From NCBI GenBank assembly GCA_004367505.1, contig SFCB01000207.1, positions 1-46,462 of the forward strand: 46,462 nucleotides of DNA. Direction: 5' to 3'. Under the pieces are notes generated by a model. It was given only the letters and a program-made list of their open reading frames with translations, did no database searches and was not told where the DNA came from. The position numbers and the translations under genes are program-made. How positions within the stretch are numbered: position 1 is the first letter of the stretch; every line of letters begins with the position of its first letter. Below are positions 39,496 through 46,462 of the stretch, one piece after another. Origin of the DNA: Chloroflexi bacterium OHK40. GTDB taxonomy: Bacteria; Chloroflexota; Chloroflexia; Chloroflexales; Chloroflexaceae.

Positions 39496-40781
39496 CAATC
39501 GCCTACCTGGACTGCTTCCACGGCGCTGCGGGAGACATGCTCCTCGCCGCGCTGCTCGATGCCGGACTCGACCTGGCCGCGCTGGAGTCGGCCCTTGCGG
39601 CGCTGGGAATCGGCGGGTACCGCCTGCGAGCTGAGCGCCTGCAAAGCCACGGGATCAGCGGCACACGGCTCAGCGTTGATCTGGCCGGAGAGCAGCCCCA
39701 GCGCGACTGGGCCCAGATCCGGGCGCTGATCACGGAGGCGCCGCTCCCGACCCGGGGCCGCGCCTGGGCCCTCGGCGCCTTCGAGCGCCTTGCCCGCGCC
39801 GAGGCCGCCGTCCACGGAGTGCCGATCGATCAGGTCCACTTTCACGAGGTAGGCGCGGTCGATAGCATCGTAGACACAGTTGGCTTCTGCGTGGGCCTGG
39901 CGCTCCTCGGGGTCGAGGCCGTCTACGCCTCGCCCCTCCCCCTCGGGCGCGGCTGGGTGCGCACCCAGCACGGCCCCTTGCCCGTGCCCGCGCCGGCCAC
40001 GATCGCATTGCTCGCCGAGGTCGGCGCGCCTGTGCTCCCCGCCCCGCCTGGGAGCGACGGTGAGCTCGTTACTCCCACCGCTGCGGCGCTCCTCGCGGAG
40101 CTCGCCGCTTTCACCCAGCCGCCAATGACTATCCGTCGCGTGGGCTATGGTCTGGGCCACAAGCAGTTTCCCCGGCTCAACGGGCTGCGGGTATGGCTTG
40201 GTGAGCCAGCCCGCGAGGTGGTGCTACCTGCCACCCATGGCCACACGCACGACCATGGCCACACGCATGGCCACGCGGCGGGCGACGAGCGTGTGGCCGC
40301 CCTGCCCGCCGGCGCCGTCACCGCGCCTGCCCACGAGACGCTGGTAGAGCTCCGCGCCAACCTCGATGATGCCACGGGCGAGCTGATCGCCTTCGCCATC
40401 GAACGGCTCCTGGCCGCTGGCGCACTCGACGCCTGGGCCGTGCCACTGGTCATGAAGAAGGGGCGCCCGGCGCTACAGCTGGCCTGCCTGGCCCGGCCTG
40501 AGCGAACCGAAGAGCTCGCCGGGCTCATCCTGCGCGAGACACCCAGCCTCGGCGTGCGCTGGTCCCCGGCTGAACGGCTGGCTGCCGCCCGCGACGGGGT
40601 TCAGGCGCCAACACCCTGGGGCCCGGTGCGGGTGAAGCGCAAGCTACTCGATGGCGCAGTAGCCGGCCTGGCACCGGAATACGACGACTGCGCCGCCATC
40701 GCCCGGGCCCACGGTGTACCGCTGGCCACGGTTTACGCTGCCGCGCTCCGGGCCACAGACGGCTCCCTCGAACACCCGTAG
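39492..40781 (+). CDS. larC: LarC nickel-pincer-cofactor nickel insertase
   Basis: 429 residues of the UPF0272/LarC family. N-terminal YLDCFHGAAGDMLLAALLDAG, QVHFHEVGAVDSIVDTVG near 118, a His-rich loop HGHTHDHGHTHGH (about 248-260), then NLDDATGELIAFA and PWGPVRVKRKLL. LarC inserts nickel into the pyridinium-bisthiocarboxylate nucleotide in a CTP-dependent reaction, giving the cofactor of lactate racemase and related enzymes. In Lactobacillus it is made by a programmed frameshift from two frames; here it is one frame. larA, larB and larE are not in the window. ATG overlaps the hydrolase stop by 4 nt. Confidence 0.9.
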   Translation: MTIAYLDCFHGAAGDMLLAALLDAGLDLAALESALAALGIGGYRLRAERLQSHGISGTRLSVDLAGEQPQRDWAQIRALITEAPLPTRGRAWALGAFERLARAEAAVHGVPIDQVHFHEVGAVDSIVDTVGFCVGLALLGVEAVYASPLPLGRGWVRTQHGPLPVPAPATIALLAEVGAPVLPAPPGSDGELVTPTAAALLAELAAFTQPPMTIRRVGYGLGHKQFPRLNGLRVWLGEPAREVVLPATHGHTHDHGHTHGHAAGDERVAALPAGAVTAPAHETLVELRANLDDATGELIAFAIERLLAAGALDAWAVPLVMKKGRPALQLACLARPERTEELAGLILRETPSLGVRWSPAERLAAARDGVQAPTPWGPVRVKRKLLDGAVAGLAPEYDDCAAIARAHGVPLATVYAAALRATDGSLEHP

Positions 40782-40808
40782 CGACGGCCGATCGGCCGTC
40801 GCTACGGG
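40775..40808. terminator. 34-bp perfect palindrome at the larC stop
   Basis: CCCGTAGCGACGGCCGA (40775-40791) and its exact complement (40792-40808) form a 17-bp inverted repeat that includes the larC stop codon (40779-40781). It lies between convergent larC and the transketolase gene (stop 40825). No U-tract on either strand; possibly a bidirectional terminator or mRNA end protector. Confidence 0.65.
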
Positions 40809-40824
40809 TCTGGGCAGAGATTGC

Positions 40825-42852
40825 CTACTGCTCGGCGACCCTTCTGGCGACCTCGGCCACGTGCTCGGGAGTCAGCCCGAAGTGCTTGAAGATCTCCTGG
40901 TATGGTGCGGAGCTGCCGAAGCGGTCAACGCCAACCACCGCGCCGCGCGGCCCGATATAGCGCTCCCATCCCAGGCTGCGCCCGGCCTCTACCGCTACCC
41001 GCGCGGTGAGCTCAGGTGGGAGCACACTCGCGCGGTAAGCCGCGTCCTGCTCCTCGAAGAGTTCCCAGCAGGGCATGCTCACGACCCGGGCCGGCAGACC
41101 CTCTTCCGCCAGCCGATCCGCCGCCGCCAGCGCCAGTGCCAGCTCGGAGCCCGTCGCCAGGAGGGCCACCCGCGCACCGGGGGCGTCGCGCAGGATATAG
41201 CCCCCCCGTAGCGCGCCCTCAGCCGCCCCGAGGCCCGTCCGATCGAGGGTGGGCACGTTCTGCCGTGAGAGCACGATTGCGGTCGGCCCATGCTGGTGCT
41301 CAAGGGCGGCGCGCCAGGCCATCGCCACCTCGTTGGCGTCGCCGGGGCGGAAGACGCGCAGCTTCGGGATGAGCCGGAGCGACATCACGTGCTCTATCGG
41401 CTGGTGGGTGGGGCCGTCCTCGCCGAGGCCGATACTGTCGTGGGTGAAGACGTAGATCACCTGCAGGCCCATGAGGGCCGCCAGGCGGATCGCCGGGCGC
41501 ATGTAGTCGCTGAAGACGAGGAAGGTTCCGCCATAGGGGACGAGCCCGCCGTGGAGTGCCATGCCATTCAGCGCAGCGCCCATGGCGTGTTCGCGCACGC
41601 CGAAGTAGATGTTCCGCCCGCTGAAGTCCGCTCCGCTGAGCGTGCCGGCGCCCTTGATCAGCGTGTTGTTCGAACTGGCGAGGTCAGCCGAGCCGCCGAG
41701 CAGGCCCGGCACGTGGGCCGCCAGCGCGTTGATCACCTCGCCGGAGGCCACCCGCGTGCCCTTGGCCTTCGGGTCTGCCGCAAAGGATGGCAGGACCGCC
41801 GACCAGTCGGTAGGTAACGTCTTGCTTTGCAGGTGCTGCCAGCGTGCTGCGAGCTCCGGGTGCGCCGCGCGGTAGCGTGCCAGCAACGCCTCCCACTCGC
41901 GCTGCCGCCGGTCGCCCACCTCCAGGGCCAGCTGCATATGCTCATAGACTTCGCCAGGCACGTAGAAGGCCGGCTCGGTGGGCCAGCCAAGGTTCTGCTT
42001 GGTGAGCTTCACCTCCTCGGCGCCGAGCGGTTCGCCGTGGGCCTTGGCGCTCCCGGCCTTATTCGGGCTCCCGTAGCCGATCGTCGTGCGCGTGATGATG
42101 ATCGAGGGTCGTGTGGTTTCTGCTCGGGCCTCGGCGAGGGCGTGGGCCACCTCCGGCATGCTGTGGCCATCGGCGTGGAGCACCTGCCAGCCATAGGCCT
42201 CGAAGCGCTGGCCCACATCCTCCGAGAACGAAAGGTCCAGCGCGCCGTCCAGCGAAATCTGGTTCGCGTCGTAGAGCACGATCAGCTTGCCGAGCCGCAG
42301 ATGCCCGGCCAGGCTCGCCGCTTCGTGGCTGATGCCCTCCATCAGGTCGCCGTCCGAGCAGATCACATAGGTGTGATGGTCCACCAGGCTGAAACCGGGG
42401 CGATTGAACTGGGTGGCCAGCCAGCGCTCGGCGATCGCCATCCCCACCGCTGTGGCGAGCCCCTGGCCGAGTGGTCCGGTGGTCGTCTCAACCCCCGGCG
42501 TCATGAAATTCTCGGGGTGACCGGGCGTCTTGCTCTCCCACTGGCGAAAGCGCTTCAGGTCGTCCAGGCTGAGCTCGTAGCCGGTGAGGTGGAGCAGCGC
42601 GTAGAGCAACATCGAGCCGTGGCCTGCCGAGAGCACGAAGCGGTCCCGGTCGGGCCAGTGTGGGTCGCCGGGGTTGTGTTTGAGGAAGCGTGTCCAGAGC
42701 ACGTATGCCGCATCGGCCATGCCGAGAGGAAGGCCGGGGTGCCCGCTGTTCGCCTGCTGTACGCCATCGATCGCCAGGGCCCTGATCGCGTTCGCGCTCA
42801 GCCGGTCGATCTCCCGCTGGCCAGCCTCCACTGGCGCCGCGTTCTCACTCAT
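40825..42852 (-). CDS. tkt: Transketolase
   Basis: 675 residues, the usual length. N-terminal [27 protein letters not shown], the thiamine-diphosphate motif [19 protein letters not shown] with the following DANQIS, and the pyrimidine-domain block [18 protein letters not shown]. The reductive Tyr/His residues are in place ([18 protein letters not shown]). It shifts two-carbon units between ketoses and aldoses in the pentose phosphate or Calvin pathway. ATG 42852 follows GGAGAAGCTC. An extended -10 (TGCTATAAT) lies on the minus strand at 42885-42893. It is a single gene. Confidence 0.97.
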   Translation of the reverse strand: MSENAAPVEAGQREIDRLSANAIRALAIDGVQQANSGHPGLPLGMADAAYVLWTRFLKHNPGDPHWPDRDRFVLSAGHGSMLLYALLHLTGYELSLDDLKRFRQWESKTPGHPENFMTPGVETTTGPLGQGLATAVGMAIAERWLATQFNRPGFSLVDHHTYVICSDGDLMEGISHEAASLAGHLRLGKLIVLYDANQISLDGALDLSFSEDVGQRFEAYGWQVLHADGHSMPEVAHALAEARAETTRPSIIITRTTIGYGSPNKAGSAKAHGEPLGAEEVKLTKQNLGWPTEPAFYVPGEVYEHMQLALEVGDRRQREWEALLARYRAAHPELAARWQHLQSKTLPTDWSAVLPSFAADPKAKGTRVASGEVINALAAHVPGLLGGSADLASSNNTLIKGAGTLSGADFSGRNIYFGVREHAMGAALNGMALHGGLVPYGGTFLVFSDYMRPAIRLAALMGLQVIYVFTHDSIGLGEDGPTHQPIEHVMSLRLIPKLRVFRPGDANEVAMAWRAALEHQHGPTAIVLSRQNVPTLDRTGLGAAEGALRGGYILRDAPGARVALLATGSELALALAAADRLAEEGLPARVVSMPCWELFEEQDAAYRASVLPPELTARVAVEAGRSLGWERYIGPRGAVVGVDRFGSSAPYQEIFKHFGLTPEHVAEVARRVAEQ

Positions 42853-42884
42853 GAGCTTCTCCTACTGTCGCGGGTGTTGCGCCG

Positions 42885-42893
42885 ATTATAGCA
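42885..42893 (-). promoter_or_regulatory. Extended -10 promoter of the transketolase gene
   Basis: Minus strand TGC-TATAAT, 33 nt before the ATG at 42852. The -35 (around 42908-42913) is weak. Confidence 0.6.
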
Positions 42894-43062
42894 TTGTGCC
42901 CGGATGGCATCGCTGCCGGGCGCGCTGTGTTGTTGCTCCGGTGACCGGTATGGCACCTCTGGCGTCATCGTTACCAGACGATCGGCTGCTTTTCCAGCCC
43001 CTCGCCTGCCACGGTTGGTCGTCGGTGGCCGCTACTGTGATGATACCCTGGAGGAACGCGCT

Positions 43063-43575
43063 ATGGCCAGCAAGGCCGACTTTACGCCCGAGGAGTGGTC
43101 GAAGGTTCTGTTCGCGCCCCTGAACACCTCGCTCATGGTCGCTCTGGCCAGCCCGAGCGGGCCTATCGGCATGATCCAGGAGCTCTACGCTGCCGTCTCG
43201 TCAGTGGTCGAGGTCGAGAAGGATGCGAGCGCCGGTGAGATCCTCAGAGCTGTGGCCGCCGATATCAAGGCGCGCCAGGAGAAGCCCGAGCTCCCCCGCT
43301 TCAGCAGCGTGGAGGAGGGTAAGGCCCATGTGGCGGGGCTGGTGCGCGAGGCCGTGGCTCTGCTCGATGCGAAGGCACCCGACGAGGCGCCCGCCTTCAA
43401 GCAGTGGCTCTACACGGTGGCGCAGAAGGCGGCGGGCGCCGCCAGAGAGGGCGGCTTTTTTGGTTTTGGCGGTACCGTGGTGAGCGAGCAGGAGCAGGCC
43501 GCCTTGAGCGAGCTCGCCGGTCTGCTCGGGGTGGCCCCCGGCGCTGTGTCCGCCCCGCCGGATACGACGGCGTAG
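43063..43575 (+). CDS. Conserved-looking protein of unknown function
   Basis: 170 residues from ATG 43063, with GGAGG 8 nt upstream. It is soluble and helical: FTPEEWSKVLFAPLNTSLMVALASPSG at the start, an Ala/Glu-rich helical middle (EKDASAGEILRAVAADIKARQEK), and ALLDAKAPDEAPAFKQWLYTVAQKAAGAAREGG, ending in a Gly/Phe-rich segment GFFGFGG and a short tail. The FTPEEW opening and LASPSG are reminiscent of a family of unannotated bacterial proteins, but I cannot name a function. The frame upstream of the ATG is not protein-like. It is divergent from transketolase. Confidence 0.7.
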   Translation: MASKADFTPEEWSKVLFAPLNTSLMVALASPSGPIGMIQELYAAVSSVVEVEKDASAGEILRAVAADIKARQEKPELPRFSSVEEGKAHVAGLVREAVALLDAKAPDEAPAFKQWLYTVAQKAAGAAREGGFFGFGGTVVSEQEQAALSELAGLLGVAPGAVSAPPDTTA

Positions 43576-43638
43576 TCATGGGCTGGCCGGTAGCTGTCGG
43601 GCGATCCCGTGGGGCGCTACGGATCCCGTCACGAGCGG

Positions 43639-43644
43639 TATAAT
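43639..43644 (+). promoter_or_regulatory. Consensus -10 for the gene at 43684
   Basis: TATAAT in CGGTATAATC, 40 nt before the ATG. No convincing -35 is seen at 17-18 nt. Confidence 0.5.
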
Positions 43645-43683
43645 CTCTGCATCGCGATACCCCTTCAGCGGTGAGGAGGCCTT

Positions 43684-44184
43684 ATGGCGCCCGTGGAGTT
43701 GCTGCCCGACCCCGATCCGGCCATTGCTGCGCTGGCGCGCGATCTGGCGCGGGCCCGCCGGCCGAGCTACCCGCTTACCCTGGAGGTGCGGCGTCTGGCC
43801 GAGCCCCCGGACGTGGCAACCGAAGCGCTCGATGCGCTGGCCGTCGAGGCTGGCTTCCGTGGTCTTGGCGATGGCTGGGTGGAGGTACCGCGACGCATTG
43901 CTGCGAAACTGCTCGCCCATGTCATCGGCAGCGAGCTCGCCTACCCGGCCGAGGTCATCCCCGCTGAGCATGTCGAGGCGCTCGCCGGGCGCTTCCTGGC
44001 CCTCTTTCCGGCCCAGGCGCGCTACTTCACCAACGGCGCGCTCAGCGGTGATTTCGCCGTCTACTCCAGTGCCGGCGACGAGGTGCTCGGCTGGCGCTCG
44101 ATTAGCGAGGCACCCCTGGACAATGGAGTGATCGCCCTGAGCCCCGAGCGGGTCGCCATGCTCTGGGCCGAGGATGCGCCATAG
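43684..44184 (+). CDS. Hypothetical protein, 166 residues
   Basis: ATG 43684 follows GAGGAGG. The protein is soluble with no membrane segment or Cys. N-terminal DPDPAIAALARDLARARRPSYPLTLEVRRL, then AGFRGLGDGWVEVPRRIAAKLLAHVIGSELAYPAEVI, and LFPAQARYFTNGALSGDFAVYSSAGDEVLGWRSI. Nothing in it is diagnostic. Codon use and the strong ribosome site support a real gene. It is followed 24 nt later by the convergent stop of the metallo-beta-lactamase gene. Confidence 0.65.
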   Translation: MAPVELLPDPDPAIAALARDLARARRPSYPLTLEVRRLAEPPDVATEALDALAVEAGFRGLGDGWVEVPRRIAAKLLAHVIGSELAYPAEVIPAEHVEALAGRFLALFPAQARYFTNGALSGDFAVYSSAGDEVLGWRSISEAPLDNGVIALSPERVAMLWAEDAP

Positions 44185-44208
44185 GCCCGCAACGGCGGGC
44201 CGCTGGCC

Positions 44209-46395
44209 CTACGACGGTCGCCGTGTCTCCTGGTTACCCGGGCGCCGCGACGCGTGGTTGGCCTCCACGGCCCGCAGATGCAGCAGCAGGTTCGGATAGA
44301 GCATATTGAGCCGCTCCAGGGCGGGTTTTGGCAGGGCCCAGACCTCGCCAGGCTCGGTAGCGCGAGCGGTGGCGCTGCGGGGCGTTCCATACAGGGCCGA
44401 ACGCCCGCCGAAGAATTCACCAGGGGTGCGCAATTCTTCGATCATCCTGCCGGCCTCGTCGAGGAAGAGCAGCGCGCCGGAGACGAGCATATAACCCTCA
44501 AAGCCAGGCTCGCCGGCCACGAATAGCTGCTCACCCATGGCCAGGCTGCGCGGCTGAAAGTCGAGCGCCAGGTCCAGCAGGCTAGCCCACGGCAGCTCCC
44601 GCAGCACTGGCGCGCCGCTCAGCCACTCGGCTCGCGCGAAGGCCTGGGCCAGGCCGAGGCGCTCCGCCGCCGGCCCGAAGACGATCGGGCTCAGCCGTAG
44701 CAACTCCACCTCGCCCCGTGCGACCATCGTACTTGAGCGAGGGTCGCCAAGGATGGCGCCGCGCTCACCGATACTACTCCCCCGCCCTAGCACCCGCACG
44801 GGCCGCCCACCGATCAGGATCTCCACCAGGCCCGAGTGGACAATATAGGCGCAGCCGTCGGAAGGGTCACCCTCGCGGAGAATGGTGGCCCGGTCGGGCC
44901 AGGAGACCACCTCAGCGGCCTCGGCGAGAGCCAGGCGCTCGGCGGTGGGCAGTCGCGCGAAGAGTGGGCATGCGGCGATCGTCTCGGCCACTTCGATCTG
45001 GTCATCATCGGGGAGGGGCGCGCCGAGGCCCACCACGTGGCCGCTGGCTGCAAACTCTACCCGCTCCGCGAGCTCGGAGCTATCAGCGGGGAGATTGTGC
45101 TTGCTAGTGTGGGCGAGCACCAGCCGCTGGCTCTTGGCGGTGAGCGCCTGGAGCAAGCGCGGCGTGATCGTGCTATGGATCGCGCCGCCGCCCACATCCT
45201 GCACCAGCACGCTTGCGCCCTCGGCGAAGCGCACCAGTTCATCGCGCCGCGCGGGCGTAAGCACCCCGCGCTCCACGAGCTCGGCAAACCACTCCTCATC
45301 GTAGCGCATATCCCCAGAGTAGCAGACGCCGTTCACCCGAACGGCGATTGTCGGGATGGAGTGGACGGCGTAGATCGCCTCGAAGCGCCGGCCATCGAGC
45401 TCCAGAGGTGCGCCCGGGTTGAGCGGAAAGTAGTCGAAGAGGGCGGCCACATCCTGGGCCGGCAGAGCCAGCATGGCGCTGAGCACACGCAGTAGGCTCT
45501 GGTAAATGATATCAGAGGTGACGAGACGCACCCGGTGGCTGCCCATAAGGATCAGCTCGGGCAGACCTGCGAGATGGTCCTCGTGGAGGTGGGAGAGGAC
45601 CACCTCGGCCACGTGGCTGGGTGAGACGCCAAGGTTGCCGAGGCGCATCACGACGTAGGCGGCCGCATCGAAGAGGGTGGCCTGCGTCTGCACTGTGGTC
45701 CCGAGGTAGGCCAGGAAGCAGGTGGTGATCCCCGCCGGGTCGAAGCCATCGCTCCCGCCAATGAACTGCAGGGTGAGCTCCTGGCGCTGCAGCGGCCGCG
45801 GTGGGGTGAGCGTCAGTGGTACCGCCACGGTGTTGATCTTGGTGCTCACCCGGGCCACCTCGGCGCCATCCTCGGCGAAGACGAAGCTATCGCCCTCGAT
45901 CCGCACCGACGTACCGGCCCCGAGCACACCGCCGCCGGCCTCAAGGCTCACAATCTCCGCCATGTCGTCCTGGCGGGGGGCCCGGCCCAGCGGCGGGAAG
46001 ATGGCCACAGCCGCGCACTCGGTGTGCAGTGCGCCGAACGGCCCGTAGGCCGCCAGGTCCGCCGGGCCGCTGATCGTCTCCTCGAGGATGGCCCGCAGGC
46101 GCGCCGCCTGGCGCTCGGTGACGGTGATGAGCCGCGCCTTGCGGCCCTGCACAAAGAAGTTCGAATAGAGCAGGAACTCAACGCTAGCGTAGTTGATGCC
46201 GCGGCGTACGAAGCCACTGGAGCCCAGTTCGCTGCCCGGCTCGACGTCAGGCGGCAGCAGGATCAGCGCGGGCGGCGCGATTCCCGCCACCATCAGGTAC
46301 TTGAGCGTCTCCGGCGGGCAATTCACCAGTACATCGCCTGCGCTTGTGGCAACGACGGAAACAGTATTAGACCCCCATGCGGCTTCGCCGCACAC
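44209..46395 (-). CDS. Metallo-beta-lactamase-fold protein with two cyclic-nucleotide-binding domains
   Basis: 728 residues. The N-terminal domain (1-460) is a beta-lactamase-like hydrolase with the metal motif LSHLHEDHLAG near 268, further His at LAHTSKHN and Asp in YSGDMRYDE. Two cNMP-binding (CAP_ED) domains follow: about 475-595 (FARLPTAERLALAEAAEV, IVHSGLVEILIGG) and 600-720 (LDFQPRSLAMGEQLFVAGEPGFEGYMLVSGALLF, then GEFFGGRSALYG). The order suggests a hydrolase gated by a cyclic nucleotide or other ligand. The start is GTG 46395, because an in-frame stop lies about 24 codons further upstream and no ATG is available; it may be leaderless. Convergent with 43684. Confidence 0.85.
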   Translation of the reverse strand: MCGEAAWGSNTVSVVATSAGDVLVNCPPETLKYLMVAGIAPPALILLPPDVEPGSELGSSGFVRRGINYASVEFLLYSNFFVQGRKARLITVTERQAARLRAILEETISGPADLAAYGPFGALHTECAAVAIFPPLGRAPRQDDMAEIVSLEAGGGVLGAGTSVRIEGDSFVFAEDGAEVARVSTKINTVAVPLTLTPPRPLQRQELTLQFIGGSDGFDPAGITTCFLAYLGTTVQTQATLFDAAAYVVMRLGNLGVSPSHVAEVVLSHLHEDHLAGLPELILMGSHRVRLVTSDIIYQSLLRVLSAMLALPAQDVAALFDYFPLNPGAPLELDGRRFEAIYAVHSIPTIAVRVNGVCYSGDMRYDEEWFAELVERGVLTPARRDELVRFAEGASVLVQDVGGGAIHSTITPRLLQALTAKSQRLVLAHTSKHNLPADSSELAERVEFAASGHVVGLGAPLPDDDQIEVAETIAACPLFARLPTAERLALAEAAEVVSWPDRATILREGDPSDGCAYIVHSGLVEILIGGRPVRVLGRGSSIGERGAILGDPRSSTMVARGEVELLRLSPIVFGPAAERLGLAQAFARAEWLSGAPVLRELPWASLLDLALDFQPRSLAMGEQLFVAGEPGFEGYMLVSGALLFLDEAGRMIEELRTPGEFFGGRSALYGTPRSATARATEPGEVWALPKPALERLNMLYPNLLLHLRAVEANHASRRPGNQETRRPS

Positions 46396-46462
46396 TGCCG
46401 TGATGAAAAAGTGCGCTATACTCCATCCGAACGCCCGTGCTGGCGATCAAGGTCGATGTTTC

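Noticed and set aside
42949-42964. TGGCACCTCTGGCGTC as a sigma-54 site
   Set aside because: The -24 half is good but the -12 GC is missing at N10 spacing.

Overview
The window is high-GC DNA packed with single-copy bacterial genes; I see no phage, insertion sequence, tRNA, rRNA or CRISPR array. A member of the Chloroflexota (class Chloroflexia, Roseiflexus/Kouleothrix-like) is my best guess. The reasons are the [LysW]-aminoadipate-type kinase, the many DUF11-type secreted proteins and secreted proteins ending in LPLxxR, the F420/PPOX-type oxidases and the long multidomain signalling proteins. This is inference from gene content, not a database match.

Layout. 1-1.9 kb: end of a LysM protein, a very small self-contained transcription unit (consensus promoter, 15-codon ORF, intrinsic terminator), an SGNH hydrolase and a cluster of palindromic repeats. 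1.9-4.7 kb: a RecQ helicase with an N-terminal helical-repeat extension. 4.8-11.1 kb: a promoter followed by about 570 nt of hairpin-rich leader, then three polysaccharide genes: a polyprenol-phosphate glycosyltransferase, a GtrA/processive GT2 fusion and a GT-C/GH8 fusion. 11.2-15.2 kb: RraA-like protein, TIGR02587/02588-like membrane protein, MFS transporter and another membrane protein. 15.2-29.0 kb: a sigma-54 block. 29.1-36.1 kb: two PPOX proteins, LysZ-like kinase, amidase lipoprotein, C25 peptidase and an LPxTA surface protein. 36.2-46.4 kb: large DUF11 protein, alpha/beta hydrolase, LarC, transketolase, two unknown proteins and a metallo-beta-lactamase/cNMP-binding protein.

The main discovery is a local sigma-54 regulon. 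The window encodes RpoN (18308-19648) and an NtrC-type activator (23247-24602). Ten intergenic sites fit TGGCACG-N4-TTGCA (nine with GG-N10-GC, one with GG-N10-GT), and all face genes between 12.0 and 29.1 kb. Their targets are a TIGR02587-like membrane protein, a sensor kinase, two single-domain response regulators, a YggT-like protein, rpoN itself, a GlsB/YeaQ-DUF1990 operon, the activator, an LPNTA-anchored surface protein and an ABC-2 exporter. Two intergenic regions carry back-to-back sigma-54 promoters 10-16 bp apart. The targets look like an envelope or stress response. The activator has a degenerate C-terminal Fis helix and no common upstream activator site is visible, so it may act from solution.

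Outside that block, several intergenic regions carry strong sigma-70-type promoters and hairpins. One divergent promoter (38670-38698) has a palindromic operator inside its spacer.
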